Shown: positions 62,878-64,000 of the stretch, piece by piece | How the letters are laid out: every line of letters begins with the position of its first letter | Position numbering within the stretch: the stretch's first letter is position 1 | Source: Castanea sativa | Lineage: Eukaryota > Streptophyta > Magnoliopsida > Fagales > Fagaceae | Direction of reading: 5' to 3' | DNA length: 64,000 bases | Assembly (NCBI RefSeq): GCF_040712315.1 | Contig: NC_134017.1 | Coordinates: 79,179,987 to 79,243,986, forward strand | The notes under the pieces: model-generated | Told to the model about the DNA's origin: nothing | Databases searched by the model: none | The model's input: the letters and a program-made list of their open reading frames with translations, nothing else | Translations under genes and position numbers: made by a program

Positions 62878-63417
62878 AAATATACAGAATAAAAAACCAA
62901 CCCTTTTTCAAAAAAGGCCTATACTTTATTAATTATTTTACCTAAATTACCATGCATACCTTTATCAACGATCAATTATCACGCTCCTAAGCTTATAGTT
63001 GCTTATTTGTAATGATAATTGCATTTTACTAATATATGCCCTTAGGACATTCGTTAATAAACTAGTTCAGGAAACTTATTATGAAAAAATAAAAAAGTGA
63101 GTAACTTTTTTATTATTATATCTTTTTCAATTTTTCATAAAACATTTCTTAAAATGAATAATTAATATATGTTCAAAGGGCATTCATTAACCAGACCTAT
63201 GTTAATTTGCTGTAAATACTAACTATAATGATTATTATATAACTTAGAGTAATTAGGACAATGCAGATGGCACTTTTCGTTTGGTGCAAAGCAGCTGATT
63301 AGTTATGATCCCCAGCAATCATCAGGGAACATAACTGATTTCTACTTCTCATTGCTACGGACCCTAATGTCTTTTCCCTTGAACATTCGGGGTACTGCTT
63401 ACCACAAATACATGAAG
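62118..63417 (+). pseudogene. CYP87-like cytochrome P450, two internal exons
   Basis: CYP87-type P450s (CYP85 clan) oxidise triterpenoids and steroids. The first exon, about 62118-62464, reads FKTSVAGRPLIVSADPNFN, KLFDQRYLDSLANLLGEAG and HIHKYVRSMALNHFV. The donor GTACAT at 62465 joins in phase to 63267-63417, giving the junction SATVKWHFSFGAKQLISYD and then LMSFPLNIRGTAYHKYMK with a good donor (GTAATC). Missing are the N-terminal anchor exon, the I-helix, ExxR and haem loop; the next intron runs into another repeat at 63497 and then the window ends. A 17-base stretch (AAATTTCAACCACTACA) occurs twice, at 62129 and 62197, replacing the expected YG.IFKTS start. Probably a fragment; a distant continuation past the repeat cannot be excluded. 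Confidence 0.75.
62465..63266. repeat. Intron of the CYP87-like gene with (TC)n run
   Basis: 802 bp, AT-rich. It holds a TC microsatellite (62841-62875), followed like the one at 61895-61936 by AAATATAC.GAATAAAAAACC, so about 60 bp around the two runs are duplicates of each other. Confidence 0.6.
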
Positions 63418-63496
63418 GTAATCACTGCATTTTTTTCCAATTAATGCCAGTCTTACGTTATGATTGGAAGTATAATGTTTTAAAGGCAAAGGAGAT

Positions 63497-64000
63497 TGTC
63501 ACGCCCCGAACCCGAAAGGGTCTAAAGCATGAGAAAAACATCTTAAAGGTATCTGTAGATTTTGTTCATTTTGGCAATTCAATCCAAATATAATCATATC
63601 AAGTACTAATATCAAGAATTATCATAATAATTCCATTAAATATACTCCCAAAATAAGTCAGACCTCTATGTAATAAATACAATGACCATTGGTCACAAAA
63701 GAATAGAGGTCTGAATAAATAATTACGTATAATAAACTTATCCCATTAGTGGAAATAAAGGCATAACCACTATGAGATACAAAAGAATTGAGTCAAGCCT
63801 ACTCTAAGTTATACATCATTAATTATCTCTATCACCAAAGTCAACCTCCATCAGTAGTTAGTCTAACTACTACTAGCCACCAAAAAGCTACCTCAAAATG
63901 ATAGTTGCTTACTTTGAAAAGATTTGTAATATAATGGAATGAGACAAAGCCTAGTAAGTAGTATAATTAATGAGGGTGGGAGAAATGTAAGTTTCATGAT
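63497..64000 (+). mobile_element. Probable LTR start, cut by the window edge
   Basis: The abrupt start TGTCACGCCCCGAACCCG is typical of a plant LTR beginning. No second LTR or domain is in view; AT-rich to the window end. Confidence 0.4.

Noticed and set aside
1..64000. CRISPR arrays, operons, tRNA or rRNA genes
   Set aside because: None is seen. The gene structure is eukaryotic. Tandem repeats here lack spacer-repeat structure, and the tRNA-like matches are retrotransposon primer sites.

Overview
This is a 64 kb piece of a plant nuclear genome. The genes are split by short GT-AG introns, the intergenic DNA is very AT-rich, and mobile DNA is dense (LTR retrotransposons, solo LTRs, LINE remnants, hAT- and PIF/Harbinger-like elements, MITEs). 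Every recognisable host gene but one belongs to triterpene metabolism. The genes are 2,3-oxidosqualene cyclases (OSC) of the amyrin/lupeol/friedelin type, a CYP716-like cytochrome P450 and a CYP87-like P450. The organism is most likely a woody eudicot. I cannot fix the family from sequence alone.

Layout. Block A (1-~9240) holds the last ten exons of an OSC on + (intact as far as visible). It is followed tail-to-tail by a CYP716-like P450 on - (6774-13191), which is broken by a one-base frameshift, a missing middle exon and a LINE. An inverted orphan copy of OSC exon 1 with its promoter lies at 17578-18120 (-). A tandem LTR retrotransposon (18333-27612) follows, carrying three further levels of nested DNA. 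Block B (27620-35650) is a second copy of the OSC/CYP716 pair reduced to relics: OSC intron 1 is fused directly to intron 16, then come the last OSC exon and a truncated last CYP716 exon. A Gypsy element (35670-39550) is interrupted inside its reverse-transcriptase active site by a solo LTR. Block D (42720-45990) contains only OSC intron-1-like sequence. Block C (49471-60944) is a complete 17-exon OSC whose exon lengths add up to a 762-residue ancestor. It carries 4-nt and 8-nt deletions and a lost stop codon, so it is a recent pseudogene. A CYP87-like P450 fragment (62118-63417) and the start of another repeat close the window.

Taken together this is a triterpene gene neighbourhood (cyclase plus CYP716 and CYP87 oxidases) that has gone through segmental duplication followed by decay. 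Only the OSC cut by the left edge still looks able to encode protein here. The duplicated blocks give natural empty sites, so many transposon insertions can be placed exactly, with target-site duplications, and dated relative to the duplications. A short two-exon fragment of an unrecognised protein is kept in both A and B (5993-6323 and 34097-34406).
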